Origin: Allohoeflea poritis
GTDB lineage: Bacteria > Pseudomonadota > Alphaproteobacteria > Rhizobiales > Rhizobiaceae
Length of the DNA: 64,000 nucleotides
NCBI RefSeq assembly: GCF_027889715.1
Contig: NZ_JAPJZH010000012.1
Coordinates: forward strand, 1-64,000
Reading direction: 5' to 3'
Part shown: in pieces, positions 47,159-56,875 of the stretch
Numbering within the stretch: the stretch's first letter is position 1
How the letters are laid out: the number at the start of each line of letters is the position of its first letter
Notes under the pieces: model-generated
What the model was told of the DNA's origin: nothing
Database searches by the model: none
Seen by the model: the letters and a program-made list of their open reading frames with translations, nothing else
Made by a program: the position numbers and the translations under genes

Positions 47159-47500
47159 TCAGAAGAGTTTGCCGCCGTTCGGCACCGTCTTGTCGATGGC
47201 CGCAAGCACGACTTCGCCGTCCTCGTCGGGAAAGCCGAGCACCAGGACCTCCGACATCATCGGCCCGATCTGGCGTGGCGGGAAATTGACCACAGCAATC
47301 ACCTGCCGGCCGACAAGATCCTGCGGCGCATAATGCTTCGTGATCTGTGCCGAAGACTTGCGCACGCCGATCTGCGGGCCGAAATCGACCTTCAGCCTGA
47401 TCGCCGGTTTGCGGGCTTCCGGGAAAGGTTCAGCTTCGACAATGGTCCCGACCCTGATGTCGACCTTCTCGAAATCGGACCAGGCGATCTGCTCAGACAT
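47159..47500 (-). CDS. csaA: CsaA-like tRNA-binding protein
   Basis: A 113-aa OB-fold protein of the CsaA/Trbp111 type (tRNA-binding domain as in the C terminus of MetRS). Key segments are [42 protein letters not shown] and [21 protein letters not shown]. CsaA is described as a chaperone with export-linked function in Bacillus, but the tRNA-binding fold is what sequence supports. It ends 5 bp from the kinase stop and starts 3 bp after proC, so proC-csaA is an operon. Confidence 0.92.
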   Translation of the reverse strand: MSEQIAWSDFEKVDIRVGTIVEAEPFPEARKPAIRLKVDFGPQIGVRKSSAQITKHYAPQDLVGRQVIAVVNFPPRQIGPMMSEVLVLGFPDEDGEVVLAAIDKTVPNGGKLF

Positions 47501-47503
47501 GGC

Positions 47504-48319
47504 TCACCCGTGTTCCGCCAGCTCATGGGCGCGTTTCTTCGCCGCCGCGATCGCCTCGTCAAACAGCGCCTGCAGCGCGTCATCGCGCATCAGCACATCG
47601 AGAGCCGCCGCCGTCGTGCCGCCCGGTGACGTCACGCTCTTTCGGAACGCGGCCGCATGGTCGGCCGACTGGTGCAGCAATTCGCCGGCGCCCGAGACGG
47701 TCGCGCGCGCCAGCCGCATCGCCATCGCGTCTTCAAGGCCCGCTTTTCGGCCGGCCTCGGCCATGCATTCGACAAGAAAAAAGACATAGGCCGGCCCGCT
47801 GCCGGAGAGCGCCGTTACCGCATCGATCTGATCTTCGGTCTCGACCCATTCAACCGGACCGGTCACCATCAGCAATTCGTTGGCAAATGAGCGCTGTTCG
47901 TCGCTGACCCTGTCATTGGCGACCGCCGCAGTAATCCCGCGGCCGATCATCGCAGCCATGTTGGGCATCGAGCGAACGATGGCGACATCGCCGAGATGAC
48001 GGGCCATGGTCCCGATCGTCGTTCCCGCGGCGATGGAAATGCAAACCGTGTCCGGTCCGATCAGCGGCTTCAGGCCGGGAAGCACGGACCCCATCATTTG
48101 CGGTTTGACGGCCACAATCAAAGCGCCGGCGGTCACATCGCCCGGCACGGCAGGACAGTGGCGTATGCCCTCCGATTTCAAGAGTTCGGCCATCGCCGGA
48201 GCGGGTGACGGATCGACGACAATGATCGCGCCCGGTTCGGTGCCGGACGCGAGCCATCCGCGCATCATCGCACCACCCATGTTGCCGGCGCCCACAAGGA
48301 CGACGGGACCGGATGTCAT
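47504..48319 (-). CDS. proC: Pyrroline-5-carboxylate reductase
   Basis: A 271-aa NAD(P)H-dependent reductase catalysing the last step of proline synthesis. The Rossmann motif VLVGAGNMGGAMMRGW is at the N terminus. IVRSMPNMAAMIGRGITA and the family signature VTALSGSGPAYVFFLVECMAEAGRKAGL are intact, and the C-terminal dimerisation helices include SVTSPGGTTAAALDVL. Normal length. Confidence 0.97.
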   Translation of the reverse strand: MTSGPVVLVGAGNMGGAMMRGWLASGTEPGAIIVVDPSPAPAMAELLKSEGIRHCPAVPGDVTAGALIVAVKPQMMGSVLPGLKPLIGPDTVCISIAAGTTIGTMARHLGDVAIVRSMPNMAAMIGRGITAAVANDRVSDEQRSFANELLMVTGPVEWVETEDQIDAVTALSGSGPAYVFFLVECMAEAGRKAGLEDAMAMRLARATVSGAGELLHQSADHAAAFRKSVTSPGGTTAAALDVLMRDDALQALFDEAIAAAKKRAHELAEHG

Positions 48320-48347
48320 GATTTCGGACCTCGCTGGTCTGTTACTG

Positions 48348-48848
48348 TCAGGCCTCTCCGACGGTCTCGAAAAGGACCGTTTCGGTGGCGCTCTTGGCGT
48401 CCATACCTGACCAGATCACAAACTGAAAGGCCTGAAAATACAATTCGCAGGTTTCCAGCGCGCTCGACAACAGCACCTCGACCTGCTGGTTTGTCGGCTC
48501 GGCGCCGCCTGACAGGAGCAGCGATTGCCGGAAGATAATCACGTCCTCCTGCTGCCAGAAATCGAAGTGCCCCATCAGGATCTGCCCGTTGAGCAGATGC
48601 AGAAGCTTGACCACTTCGCTGACCCTGTTGTCAGGCACCTTGATATCGAATGCGCAGGCAAGATGGAGGGCCTCGAAATCCTCCATCCATGAAAAGGAAA
48701 CGTGGTATTCCGACCAGCGCCCCTCAACGGTCATGGCGATTTCATCCTCGCCGGACCGCTCAAACGACCAGTCATTGTTGGCCGCCACGTACTCAATCAT
48801 GTCAACAGGATTGAGTTCGCGCTCATATTCAAATTCCATAAGGCTCAT
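48348..48848 (-). CDS. YbjN domain protein
   Basis: A 166-aa YbjN (DUF1790) family protein, MSLMEFEYERELNPVDMIEYVAANNDWSFERSGEDE. Its fold resembles type III secretion chaperones, and YbjN in E. coli influences motility, biofilm and stress responses. The ATG at 48848 has GGAGAAAAGG upstream. It lies 28 bp upstream of proC on the same strand, a conserved neighbourhood in Hyphomicrobiales, so the unit is ybjN-proC-csaA. Confidence 0.88.
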   Translation of the reverse strand: MSLMEFEYERELNPVDMIEYVAANNDWSFERSGEDEIAMTVEGRWSEYHVSFSWMEDFEALHLACAFDIKVPDNRVSEVVKLLHLLNGQILMGHFDFWQQEDVIIFRQSLLLSGGAEPTNQQVEVLLSSALETCELYFQAFQFVIWSGMDAKSATETVLFETVGEA

Positions 48849-49175
48849 GCCGCACCTTTTCTCCCCGAATCTCAATGTTCACAGGCGCAAAAAATCCTCG
48901 CCGCGCCCACGCTGAACCCGGAAGCAACTTACGCACACTACAAACTAGAACCGGACCGCCTGCCACTCGCCCACAAAGACAGTTAAGGCCCTCTTCGAAT
49001 CATCATTTAAAATCAGTGTATAACGGCAGAGTCACAGCGCCACCCCTTAAATGCAGGGACATCGAAATCCGATGTGGATACGCGGTGAATCAATTCCCGA
49101 GCACCCGAGTCTAAGGGATTCTGGGAAAAGGTATTTTCCTCACAGAATTGTGGACGTGGCGATACGACAAAAAAA
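48849..49175. other. Intergenic region, no gene seen
   Basis: These 327 bp between the YbjN start and the UbiK stop contain no supportable gene. The stretch near 49000-49060 is A/T-rich and may hold the promoter of the ybjN-proC-csaA unit. I see no clear terminator for ubiK. Confidence 0.4.
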
Positions 49176-49490
49176 TTACGAGGCCTTGCCGGCTCCGGTG
49201 CTTTTCTTCCGTGTCGCTTTCGGTTTCGCCCCGCCTTCGAGCTCCGCTACCCGTTTCTCCAGGGCGTCGATCCGTGCCGAAAGCGCATCGTTCTCGTCGC
49301 GCGCACGGGCCGCCATCTCCCGAACGGCCTCGAATTCCTCGCGCTGGACGACATCCATATTGTTGAGAACCCGTTCGGCTTGCGCGCGTAGCGCCGTCTC
49401 GACTTCGTCGCGCAGGCCCTGGGCGGCGCCCGCCGCATCCGTCATCAGCCTGGCGAAATCATCCAGAATTCGATTGGGGCCTGTGGTCAT
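49176..49490 (-). CDS. ubiK: UbiK/BMFP accessory factor
   Basis: A 104-aa protein of the membrane fusogenic (BMFP) family, homologous to E. coli UbiK, an accessory factor for aerobic ubiquinone synthesis. It has an amphipathic N-terminal helix (NRILDDFARLMTDAAGAAQGL) and a coiled coil (REEFEAVREMAARARDENDALSARIDALEKRVAELEG) with a basic tail. The ATG at 49490 has GAGG upstream; longer frames lack a site. Divergent from lgt, as in other Hyphomicrobiales. Confidence 0.9.
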   Translation of the reverse strand: MTTGPNRILDDFARLMTDAAGAAQGLRDEVETALRAQAERVLNNMDVVQREEFEAVREMAARARDENDALSARIDALEKRVAELEGGAKPKATRKKSTGAGKAS

Positions 49491-49629
49491 CTTGCTGCCT
49501 CGCTTTTGCTGGTAACGCACCATCCTTCGATATAGTGAGTTAAGGATTCGGACCGGACGACGCAACCCTTGACCATGGCGGCAGCCACCGGCATGGTCCG
49601 GCCCGTCCGCATAAAGATTTGGATTCGAC

Positions 49630-50490
49630 ATGGACCCCGTACTGGCCGCGCTGCCTTTCCCGAACATTGATCCGGTGCTGTTTTCCATCGGCCCACTCGC
49701 CGTGCACTGGTACGGGCTTGCCTATGTGGTGGGCATTCTCCTGGGCTGGCGCTACGCCCGCATCCTTGCCGGCACGAACCGGCTCTGGTTCGATGGCCGG
49801 CCGGCAATGCGGGTTTCGGATATTGACGATTTCCTGATCTGGGGAGCGGTCGGCATCGTGCTTGGCGGCCGGCTCGGCTACATTTTCTTCTATGATTTTG
49901 CCGCCTTCATGCACAATCCCTTGCGCATGTTCGAAATCTGGAAGGGCGGCATGTCGTTCCATGGCGGGCTTCTGGGCACCATCATCGCCATGATCTTTTT
50001 TGCCCGCAAACGCGGCATTTCAGTCTGGAGCCTGTTTGATGTCATTGCCGCCTCGGCCCCGATCGGACTTTTCCTCGGCCGTATCGCGAACTTCGTCAAC
50101 GGGGAGCTGTGGGGACGCGTCAGCGACGTTCCCTGGGCGGTGATTTTCCCGACCGGAGGCCCCGAGCCGCGCCATCCCTCCCAGCTCTATGAAGCTTTGC
50201 TCGAAGGCCCGCTGCTTTTCTTCGCGCTCTATCTTCTAATTTTCCGTTTCGGCAAGCTCCAGCGGCCGCGCTATATCGGCGGCGCTTTTCTGCTCGGATA
50301 CGGCGCCTGCCGCATCCTTGTCGAATTCTTCCGCGAACCGGACGCCCATATCGGCTACCTGCTCGGCGGCTGGCTGACCATGGGCATGGTCCTTTCGATT
50401 CCCATGCTGCTGATCGGCCTCGTCGCCATGGCCTATGCTAAACCGCCGACCCAGCCGGCGCCGGTCGGGGACAGCGGAAGCAGCCATTGA
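49630..50490 (+). CDS. lgt: Prolipoprotein diacylglyceryl transferase
   Basis: A 286-aa inner-membrane enzyme that attaches diacylglycerol to the lipobox cysteine of prolipoproteins. It has seven hydrophobic segments and the conserved [22 protein letters not shown] and the family signature [18 protein letters not shown], plus [12 protein letters not shown] near the third quarter. The stop overlaps the TTG start of the next gene (TTGA). Confidence 0.97.
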   Translation: MDPVLAALPFPNIDPVLFSIGPLAVHWYGLAYVVGILLGWRYARILAGTNRLWFDGRPAMRVSDIDDFLIWGAVGIVLGGRLGYIFFYDFAAFMHNPLRMFEIWKGGMSFHGGLLGTIIAMIFFARKRGISVWSLFDVIAASAPIGLFLGRIANFVNGELWGRVSDVPWAVIFPTGGPEPRHPSQLYEALLEGPLLFFALYLLIFRFGKLQRPRYIGGAFLLGYGACRILVEFFREPDAHIGYLLGGWLTMGMVLSIPMLLIGLVAMAYAKPPTQPAPVGDSGSSH

Positions 50491-51599
50491 CAACGCCGCT
50501 GGCAAAGAAACTGCGCCGCCTGATCGAAGCAACCGGGCCGATCAGCGTCGCCGACTATTTCTCGGCTTGCCTCGGCGATCCGGAATTCGGCTACTACCGC
50601 ACGCGCGAGCCGTTCGGCGCCGCCGGCGATTTCATCACCGCGCCTGAGGTCAGCCAGCTTTTCGGCGAGATGATCGGCATTTTCCTGGTGTCGGCCTGGC
50701 AGGCCCACGGCAGGCCGGACACGGTCCGGCTCATTGAAATCGGGCCAGGACGCGGGACCCTGATGGCCGATGCCCAACGCGTTATCCAGAAGCTTGCGCC
50801 GGATTTCACCGAAACCGCGAGCGCGCATCTTGTCGAAACCAGCGAGAGACTGACGCAGATACAGCGGGAGACGCTTGCAAATGCGCCCATCGATTGCCGC
50901 TGGCATTCCACGCTGACGGATGTTCCGGAGGGCTTCACCCTGCTTTTCTGCAACGAACTCTTCGATGCATTGCCGATTCGCCAGTTCATCAACACGGATG
51001 CCGGCTTTCAGGAGCGGCTTGTGACTGTCGGCGATGACGGCACGCTTGCCTTTGGCGTCGGAACCGCAGCAATCGAACCCGATGCCCTGCCGGGTCCGGC
51101 CCGGCCCGGCGACATATTCGAGATCGCCCCCGCGCGCGAGGCCGTCATGGCCGAAATCGCCGCGCGGCTGCGACACTGCAGCGGAACGGCGCTTGTCGTG
51201 GATTACGGCCATCTGAAAAGCGGCTTTGGCGACACGCTGCAGGCGGTAAGGCGGCAGGCTTTCGCCGATGTCCTGGAGGCGCCGGGCGAGTGCGACCTGA
51301 CCAGCCACGTGGATTTCGAGGCACTTGCCGCAGCAGCGGCGTCCGAGGGCGTCAAAATCTGGCCAGCCATGACCCAGGGCACTTTTTTGCTGGAACTCGG
51401 GTTGCTGCAGCGCGCCGGCGCCCTGGGTTCCGGCGCAAGCGCGGCAATGCAGGAAGAAATCCACAATTCGGTTGAGCGCCTGGCGGGCACCGGCCAGGGT
51501 CAGATGGGAAGCCTTTTCAAGGTCTTGTGCGTGAGCGGCAGCGACATTCCCCTTGCCCCGTTCGCACGCGGAACCGGCGCATCGGAAGGTCCGTCTTAA
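50487..51599 (+). CDS. SAM-dependent methyltransferase, MidA/NDUFAF7 family
   Basis: A 370-aa class I methyltransferase of the MidA family. Its mitochondrial homologue NDUFAF7 methylates an arginine of a complex I subunit, so a role in NADH dehydrogenase assembly is plausible. Motifs: [36 protein letters not shown]-binding [14 protein letters not shown], and [14 protein letters not shown]. The TTG start overlaps the lgt stop by 4 bp, so translation is coupled to lgt, as in many Hyphomicrobiales. Confidence 0.92.
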   Translation: MTTPLAKKLRRLIEATGPISVADYFSACLGDPEFGYYRTREPFGAAGDFITAPEVSQLFGEMIGIFLVSAWQAHGRPDTVRLIEIGPGRGTLMADAQRVIQKLAPDFTETASAHLVETSERLTQIQRETLANAPIDCRWHSTLTDVPEGFTLLFCNELFDALPIRQFINTDAGFQERLVTVGDDGTLAFGVGTAAIEPDALPGPARPGDIFEIAPAREAVMAEIAARLRHCSGTALVVDYGHLKSGFGDTLQAVRRQAFADVLEAPGECDLTSHVDFEALAAAAASEGVKIWPAMTQGTFLLELGLLQRAGALGSGASAAMQEEIHNSVERLAGTGQGQMGSLFKVLCVSGSDIPLAPFARGTGASEGPS

Positions 51600-51677
51600 A
51601 AGCACTCCAATCCTGTGATTGACAGACAAGCCCAGTTTGATCACCATCCCGCCGGATGAAAAGCCGAGAGGCCAGCC

Positions 51678-52478
51678 ATGCTCGACCGTGAGCGACCCGA
51701 ACCGATCACCAGTCCGCTTCTGGACGAAAGCTGCGCCGGTACAGCCATCCGCCACGGGTTTTTCACGCGGCATGGCGGCGTATCCAGGGGCATCTATGAG
51801 GGGCTGAATGTCGGGCTGGGCTCGAACGATGAGCGCGCCCATGTGGTGGAAAACCGCACACGCGTCTGCAGTTGGTTCCCGCTGCCAGCGGAGAGGCTCG
51901 CAACGCCGCATCAGATCCATTCAACCGATGTCATCGTCGTCGATGAAAAATATGAGGGCGAACGTCCCAAAGCCGACGCGATGGTCACGGCGGCGCCCGG
52001 CATCATTGTCGGCGTCCTGACCGCCGATTGCGGTCCGATCCTGATGGCCGACCCGCAAGCGGGTGTCGTCGCCGCCGCCCATGCCGGATGGCGCGGCGCC
52101 CTTTACGGCATCATCGGCAATACGGTCGCAGCGATGGAAGCTTGCGGCGCTGCGCGCGAGCGCATCGTCGCCTCCATCGGCCCCAGCATAAGCGGCCCGA
52201 ACTACGAGGTCGGCCCCGAATTCGTCGAACGGTTCGTAGCTGAGGACGCGCAGAACGTCGTGTACTTCACGCCGTCCGAACGCGACGGCCACAGCAATTT
52301 CGACCTGCAGTCCTATATACTTGCGCGCCTGGCCGAAGCCGGCGTAGCCGCGCAGTATAGCGGCCGCTGCACCTATGCCGATGAGGCGATGTTCTTTTCA
52401 TACCGCCGCACCACACATCGCGGCGAGCCCGATTACGGGCGACAGATTTCAGCAATAAGCATTGTCGATGGAGGATAG
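51678..52478 (+). CDS. pgeF: Peptidoglycan editing factor PgeF (YfiH, laccase-domain)
   Basis: A 266-aa Cu/Zn-binding protein of the former polyphenol oxidase (DUF152) family. In E. coli PgeF removes wrongly inserted L-Ser from peptidoglycan precursors. Conserved: HGFFTRHGGVS, HQIHSTDV, LTADCGPIL, AAAHAGWRGAL, IGPSISGPNYEV and CTYADEAMFFSYRR, which contain the metal-binding His and Cys residues. The stop overlaps the ribosome-site region of the next gene. Confidence 0.95.
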   Translation: MLDRERPEPITSPLLDESCAGTAIRHGFFTRHGGVSRGIYEGLNVGLGSNDERAHVVENRTRVCSWFPLPAERLATPHQIHSTDVIVVDEKYEGERPKADAMVTAAPGIIVGVLTADCGPILMADPQAGVVAAAHAGWRGALYGIIGNTVAAMEACGAARERIVASIGPSISGPNYEVGPEFVERFVAEDAQNVVYFTPSERDGHSNFDLQSYILARLAEAGVAAQYSGRCTYADEAMFFSYRRTTHRGEPDYGRQISAISIVDGG

Positions 52479-52479
52479 G

Positions 52480-53631
52480 GTGACCCAGCATTTTGACATG
52501 GAAGAATTCCGCTGGCGAAAACGCCGCCTCATCGACGCCATGCAGGACAACGAGCTCGACGCCATGCTGCTCTTCGCCCAGGAGAGCATGTACTGGCTGA
52601 CCGGCTACGATACGTTCGGATTCTGCTTCTTCCAGACATTGATCGTCACCTCCGACGGCTCGATGCGCCTGCTCACCCGCTCGGCTGATCTGCGACAGGC
52701 GCGCCACACCTCGATCATCGAGGACATCTCCGTGTGGACGGACCGTGCCAATGCGGATCCGACTATGGAGCTGAAGAACCTGCTCAACGACATGGACCTG
52801 CTCGGATGCCGCATCGGGGTCGAATATGATACGCACGGACTGACCGGAGCCAACTGCCGCAGGCTCGACAACCAACTGCAATCCTTCGCCGACCTGGTCG
52901 ACGCATCGGGTGTTGTTTCAAGCCTGCGGCTCATCAAGAGCCCCGCCGAGATCGACTACATCAAGACTGCGGCCGGCCTTGCCGATGCGGCGCTGGACGC
53001 CGCCCTGCCGCTGATCAAGCCCGGCGCGGACGAAGCCGATATTCTTTCTGCCATGCAGGGCGCGGTCTTTTCCGGCGGCGGTGATTATCCCGGCAACGAG
53101 TTCATCATCGGTTCGGGCCGCGATGCGCTCCTGTGCCGATACAAATCCGGCCGGCGCAAGCTTGAAGAGAACGATCAGCTGACCCTGGAATGGGCCGGTG
53201 TCTTCGCCCGCTACCATGCCGCGATGATGCGCACCGTCATTGTCGGCAAGCCGAGCGAACGGCATCTCGAGCTCTACGACGTGTGCCGGGAGGCGCTTGA
53301 GGAAATCGAACAGGTTCTGCGTCCGGGTCACAATTTCGGCGATGTGTTCGCTACCCATGCAAAGGTCATGGAAGATCGCGGACTGACCCGCCACCGGCTG
53401 AATGCGTGCGGCTATTCGCTGGGCGCCCGCTTCACGCCGAGCTGGATGGAACGCGAGATGTTCTATTCCGGAAACGAACAAAACATCAGGGCGGATATGT
53501 CATTGTTTGTACATATGATTATTATGGACTCTGAATCCGGGACAGCCATGACGCTCGGACACACCTATTTGACCACCGATGACGACCCGGTTGCGCTTTC
53601 GGCCCACAACCTGGATCTGATCGTCAAATAG
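52480..53631 (+). CDS. M24-fold (pita-bread) protein without metal ligands, creatinase/DoeA-like
   Basis: A 383-aa protein with an N-terminal creatinase-like domain (to about 150) and a C-terminal pita-bread domain. The five metal ligands of M24 aminopeptidases (D, D, H, E, E) are all replaced: LTLEWAGVFARYHAAMMRT, CGYSLGARFTP, FVHMIIMD and the last segment lack them. The GYSLG motif and overall form recall creatinase and ectoine hydrolase DoeA, which work without metal. I start at GTG 52480, 5 nt after GGAGG and 1 bp after the pgeF stop; ATG 52498 is an alternative. Confidence 0.82.
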   Translation: MTQHFDMEEFRWRKRRLIDAMQDNELDAMLLFAQESMYWLTGYDTFGFCFFQTLIVTSDGSMRLLTRSADLRQARHTSIIEDISVWTDRANADPTMELKNLLNDMDLLGCRIGVEYDTHGLTGANCRRLDNQLQSFADLVDASGVVSSLRLIKSPAEIDYIKTAAGLADAALDAALPLIKPGADEADILSAMQGAVFSGGGDYPGNEFIIGSGRDALLCRYKSGRRKLEENDQLTLEWAGVFARYHAAMMRTVIVGKPSERHLELYDVCREALEEIEQVLRPGHNFGDVFATHAKVMEDRGLTRHRLNACGYSLGARFTPSWMEREMFYSGNEQNIRADMSLFVHMIIMDSESGTAMTLGHTYLTTDDDPVALSAHNLDLIVK

Positions 53632-53655
53632 GCAGCCGTCGGAAGAGGTTGTAAC

Positions 53656-54300
53656 TTGCGTAGGAAGACTGTTGTCACAATACTGGTCGCCCTGTTCGCG
53701 CTGCAGCTCGCGGGTTGCACGACGGCCCGGTTGACGGACGCCTCACTGCTGCGTCCCAATGCGGATGTCGGGACGCAGGACCCGCTGACATCGGTCAACC
53801 CCGACGACCCGGCTGAGCCCGTCGATCAGATCGGCTCCGATCAGCCGGCCATTCCGACGGAGCAGACGACAACCAACTCAACACCGGCGCGGTCCAGTTC
53901 CACGGCAAGTCTCGCGCCGCGCAACGGCGCATCGAACATCAGCTTCACACCGGTCATCGGCGCCCCGGTCAGCGCCGTGCGGCCGCTCTCGCGTCAGCTC
54001 GGTTCGGAAGCCCGCGCCCGCGGTCTGGTCATTCTCAATTCCGGTGACGGAAACAGCAATCACATCCTCAAGGGCTACTTTTCCGCCTTCACCGACGGCG
54101 ACAAGACGACCGTCGCCTTTGTCTGGGACGTTCTCGATGGCGGTGGAAACCGCCTGCATCGTATTCGCGGCCAGGAAATCGCGCAGGGCACCGCCGCCGA
54201 TCCCTGGAATGTCGTCCAGGATGCGACCATGGAAACGATCGCAGCCCGCACCATCGCCGAGTACATTGCCTGGCGCAGCCAGCCCGGTTCGGGTGGTTAG
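53656..54300 (+). CDS. Lipoprotein of unknown function
   Basis: A 214-aa predicted lipoprotein: signal peptide with lipobox LAGC (Cys21), a Ser/Thr/Pro-rich linker to about residue 85, and a small C-terminal domain (SRQLGSEARARGLVILNSGDG..., HILKGYFSAFTDGDKTTVAFVWDVLDGGGNRLHRIRGQE). It starts with TTG at 53656, with AGAGG 7 nt upstream, 24 bp after the M24 gene. It is probably co-transcribed and is processed by the lgt product encoded nearby. Confidence 0.83.
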   Translation: MRRKTVVTILVALFALQLAGCTTARLTDASLLRPNADVGTQDPLTSVNPDDPAEPVDQIGSDQPAIPTEQTTTNSTPARSSSTASLAPRNGASNISFTPVIGAPVSAVRPLSRQLGSEARARGLVILNSGDGNSNHILKGYFSAFTDGDKTTVAFVWDVLDGGGNRLHRIRGQEIAQGTAADPWNVVQDATMETIAARTIAEYIAWRSQPGSGG

Positions 54301-54446
54301 AGCGCAGGGCGGAAATATGGCACCTTGGCGACGGGGGAAGTGGCTGAATTCTGGGTAAAATCCACGAATGATCGGGATGAGACTTGCATTCGCGCGCGGG
54401 GCCGCTAAAACGCCGGCCATCGGGGTACCAGCATAGGCAGCGCGCC

Positions 54447-55379
54447 ATGAAACTTTTTTCGGGCAATTCGAACAGGGTCCTCGCAGAAGCCATCTGCAAT
54501 TATCTCAACATTCCGCTCGGCAATGCCACGGTCCGGCGCTTCGCCGACCAGGAGATTTTCGTCGAGATCAAGGAAAATGTACGCGGTGAGGACGTCTTCA
54601 TCATCCAGTCGACCGCCTATCCGGCAAACGACCATCTGATGGAGCTTCTCATCATGACGGACGCGGCCCGGCGCGCCTCGGCAAGACGCATTACGGCGGT
54701 GCTGCCCTATTACGGCTATGCCCGTCAGGACCGCAAACCCGGCGCCCGCACGCCGATCTCGGCCAAGCTGGTGGCCAACCTGATCACCGAGGCCGGCGCC
54801 AACCGTGTGTTGACGCTTGATCTGCATGCCGGCCAGATCCAGGGTTTTTTCGACATTCCGACGGACAATCTCTTCGCGGTTCCCATCCTCGCCCGGGATA
54901 TCAAGGAAACCTATGATGTCTCCAACATCATGGTCGTCTCGCCCGATACCGGCGGCGTCGTGCGTGCACGCGCTCTGGCCAAGCGGCTCGATTCCCTGCT
55001 GGCGATCGTCGACAAGCGCCGCGATCGGCCCGGCGAATCCGAAGTCATGAACGTTATCGGCGATGTGTCGGGAAAAGACTGCATTCTGATCGATGACATT
55101 GTCGATTCCGGCGGCACTTTGTGTAACGCGGCAGAAGCCCTGCTCGAAAACGGCGCGACAAGCGTCACCGCCTATATAACCCACGGTGTCCTGTCTGGCG
55201 GCGCGGTTGCCCGGGTTACCGCGTCAAAGCTCAAGGAACTGGTGATTACCGATTCCATCCAGCCCACGACTGCGGTCCAGAACGCCCACAATATCCGCGT
55301 CATCACCACGGCCAATCTGATCGGCGAGGCGATCAGCCGCACCGCATCGGAAGAATCGGTCTCCAGCCTGTTCGATTGA
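54447..55379 (+). CDS. prs: Ribose-phosphate pyrophosphokinase
   Basis: A 310-aa enzyme that makes PRPP from ribose 5-phosphate and ATP for nucleotide, histidine and tryptophan synthesis. Signatures are intact: [44 protein letters not shown], the metal-binding [20 protein letters not shown] and the PRPP loop [18 protein letters not shown]. The ATG at 54447 gives the family start MKLFSGNSN. Confidence 0.97.
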   Translation: MKLFSGNSNRVLAEAICNYLNIPLGNATVRRFADQEIFVEIKENVRGEDVFIIQSTAYPANDHLMELLIMTDAARRASARRITAVLPYYGYARQDRKPGARTPISAKLVANLITEAGANRVLTLDLHAGQIQGFFDIPTDNLFAVPILARDIKETYDVSNIMVVSPDTGGVVRARALAKRLDSLLAIVDKRRDRPGESEVMNVIGDVSGKDCILIDDIVDSGGTLCNAAEALLENGATSVTAYITHGVLSGGAVARVTASKLKELVITDSIQPTTAVQNAHNIRVITTANLIGEAISRTASEESVSSLFD

Positions 55380-55383
55380 TTGT

Positions 55384-55965
55384 TTAGAGTATCCGCCGGT
55401 TCAGCAACTCGCCCAGCAGGTTTTTCCAGTCGGCGTTTTGATCGCCCGTCTTGCTCATTGCCTGCGCACCGAGATAAAGCCGCGTGATAATGGCCGCCTT
55501 GCGATCCCGGGATTCCGTGTCGAACGGGTTTATGCCCGGAACATCGCCAAGTGCATTGTAGATCGCGGACTGAAGCCTGTTGGACATGGCGGCGGTCTTT
55601 TCCGCGACGGCGGAATCGTGCGGTCCCAGTTCCACCATCGCATTGCAGACGAAACAGCCGCGCGGAGCAACGCCTTCTCCGCACCCGGTCTGCTCGAAGA
55701 GCCGCAGGATCCGGGATGTACCGTCCCCTATGGAGCGGTCGCTCAACAGCGCGACCGCGGAACCGATGCAGGTGCGGTCATAGTGATCCAGCGCCGCCAG
55801 ATAGGCCGAGTGCTTGTCTCCGAACGCCTTATAGAAGGATCCCCTGGAAACGCCCATCGCATGCAGCAGTTCCGGCAGGTTCGTTGCCGTATATCCCAGG
55901 CGCCAGAAAATCTGCATAGCGCCGTCGACAGCGGTGTCCATGTCGAATTCTCTTGGGCGGGCCAT
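55384..55965 (-). CDS. TetR family regulator
   Basis: A 193-aa repressor with N-terminal HTH (MDTAVDGAMQIFWRLGYTATNLPELLHAMGVSRGSFYKAFGDKHSAYLAAL) and an all-helical ligand domain containing several Cys (DRTCIGSAV, TGCGEGVAPRGCFVCNA), which could sense thiol-reactive compounds as in NemR-like proteins. It is divergent from the YHS protein gene. A palindrome at 56071-56080 in the shared region is a candidate operator. The stop lies 4 bp from the prs stop. Confidence 0.9.
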   Translation of the reverse strand: MARPREFDMDTAVDGAMQIFWRLGYTATNLPELLHAMGVSRGSFYKAFGDKHSAYLAALDHYDRTCIGSAVALLSDRSIGDGTSRILRLFEQTGCGEGVAPRGCFVCNAMVELGPHDSAVAEKTAAMSNRLQSAIYNALGDVPGINPFDTESRDRKAAIITRLYLGAQAMSKTGDQNADWKNLLGELLNRRIL

Positions 55966-56070
55966 GGTTGCGCAGCTCTGCTCCTGCCAGTCGAAACAAG
56001 ACGTTTCTATCAGTCATAAGAGCGCAGCACGATTTTTCAATCAAGTTTCGCTCACATTCATTTGTTTTGT

Positions 56071-56080
56071 ACCAATTGGT
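56071..56080. promoter_or_regulatory. Palindrome ACCAATTGGT, candidate TetR operator
   Basis: A perfect 10-bp palindrome lies in the 194-bp region between the divergent tetR and YHS genes, 80-90 bp before the YHS start and in the position expected for a repressor site. Confidence 0.45.
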
Positions 56081-56159
56081 TCCAAACTATACAACACATC
56101 TCAACCGGAGCTTTTCAGATCCGTTCCGGCCCTGAACCCGATGAACCGAGGAGACCGAT

Positions 56160-56639
56160 ATGTTCAAAGTCCTGAAGACAACCCTTGCAGGTGTCGCACT
56201 TTCCGCCGCACTTCTGACATCCGCACTGGCCGCAGGCGTAGATGTCAACGCAACGACCACCGGCCTTGCCTTGCGCGGCTATGACCCGGTCGCCTATTTC
56301 ACCGCGGGCGCACCGACACCGGGCGATTTCCAGATCACCGCCGAGCACAACGGTGCCACCTACCGTTTCGCAAATGAAGAAAACAAGGCGCTCTTTGTCG
56401 CCAATCCGGATGCATACGCACCGGCCTATGGCGGCTATTGCGCCTTCGGCACCGCAATGGGCTTCAAGTTCGACGGCGATCCGCATCTGTGGCGCATTGT
56501 CGACAACAAGCTCTATCTGAACCTGGCGCCGGGCATCCAGGAACGCTGGGAAGCAGACCGCGCCAACCTGATCACCGCTGCCGATGAGCAGTGGGTTTCG
56601 ATCTCGGAAAAAACTCCGGAAGAACTGCAGGCCGAATAA
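56160..56639 (+). CDS. Secreted YHS domain protein
   Basis: A 159-aa exported protein: signal peptide to about residue 24 (LLTSALAAG), then one YHS domain ([19 protein letters not shown]..., [30 protein letters not shown]) and a helical tail. YHS domains are linked to metal binding; periplasmic members of this kind are found across proteobacteria without a proven role. GAGGAG lies 8 nt before the ATG. Probably controlled by the divergent TetR regulator. Confidence 0.9.
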   Translation: MFKVLKTTLAGVALSAALLTSALAAGVDVNATTTGLALRGYDPVAYFTAGAPTPGDFQITAEHNGATYRFANEENKALFVANPDAYAPAYGGYCAFGTAMGFKFDGDPHLWRIVDNKLYLNLAPGIQERWEADRANLITAADEQWVSISEKTPEELQAE

Positions 56640-56694
56640 ACCGGTCTGACCCGACCCCGTCCGCGGCGTTCCTCCCTCCGCCCGGACCCCTGCG

Positions 56695-56720
56695 AGCGGC
56701 GCCCTCCCCGGCGCCGCTTT
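56695..56720 (+). terminator. Hairpin after the YHS gene
   Basis: AGCGGCGCC (56695-56703) and GGCGCCGCT (56710-56718) are perfect 9-bp arms around CTCCCC, followed by TT and then mixed sequence. The weak T tract makes it a less efficient intrinsic terminator. Confidence 0.6.
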
Positions 56721-56723
56721 GCG

Positions 56724-56752
56724 CTTGCATCGCACAAATCCCTCCGCTATAT
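56724..56752 (+). promoter_or_regulatory. Promoter of rplY
   Basis: CTTGCA (56724-56729), 17 bp, CTATAT (56747-56752): nearly the full rhizobial sigma-70 consensus. Transcription should start near 56759, giving a leader of about 117 nt for rplY-pth-ychF. Confidence 0.75.
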
Positions 56753-56875
56753 AGCGCGCGTCCGCGTAGACACCCTTGGAGGCAACGCGGCGGGGCGGCC
56801 ACTGGCCGCTCGATGTTTTTACGGGCTTTGAACCGTCCGGGAAACACTCCAGATAGTACCTCGAAAGGACAAGCC

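Noticed and set aside
52480-53631. Annotation as Xaa-Pro aminopeptidase
   Set aside because: All metal-binding positions of M24 peptidases are substituted.
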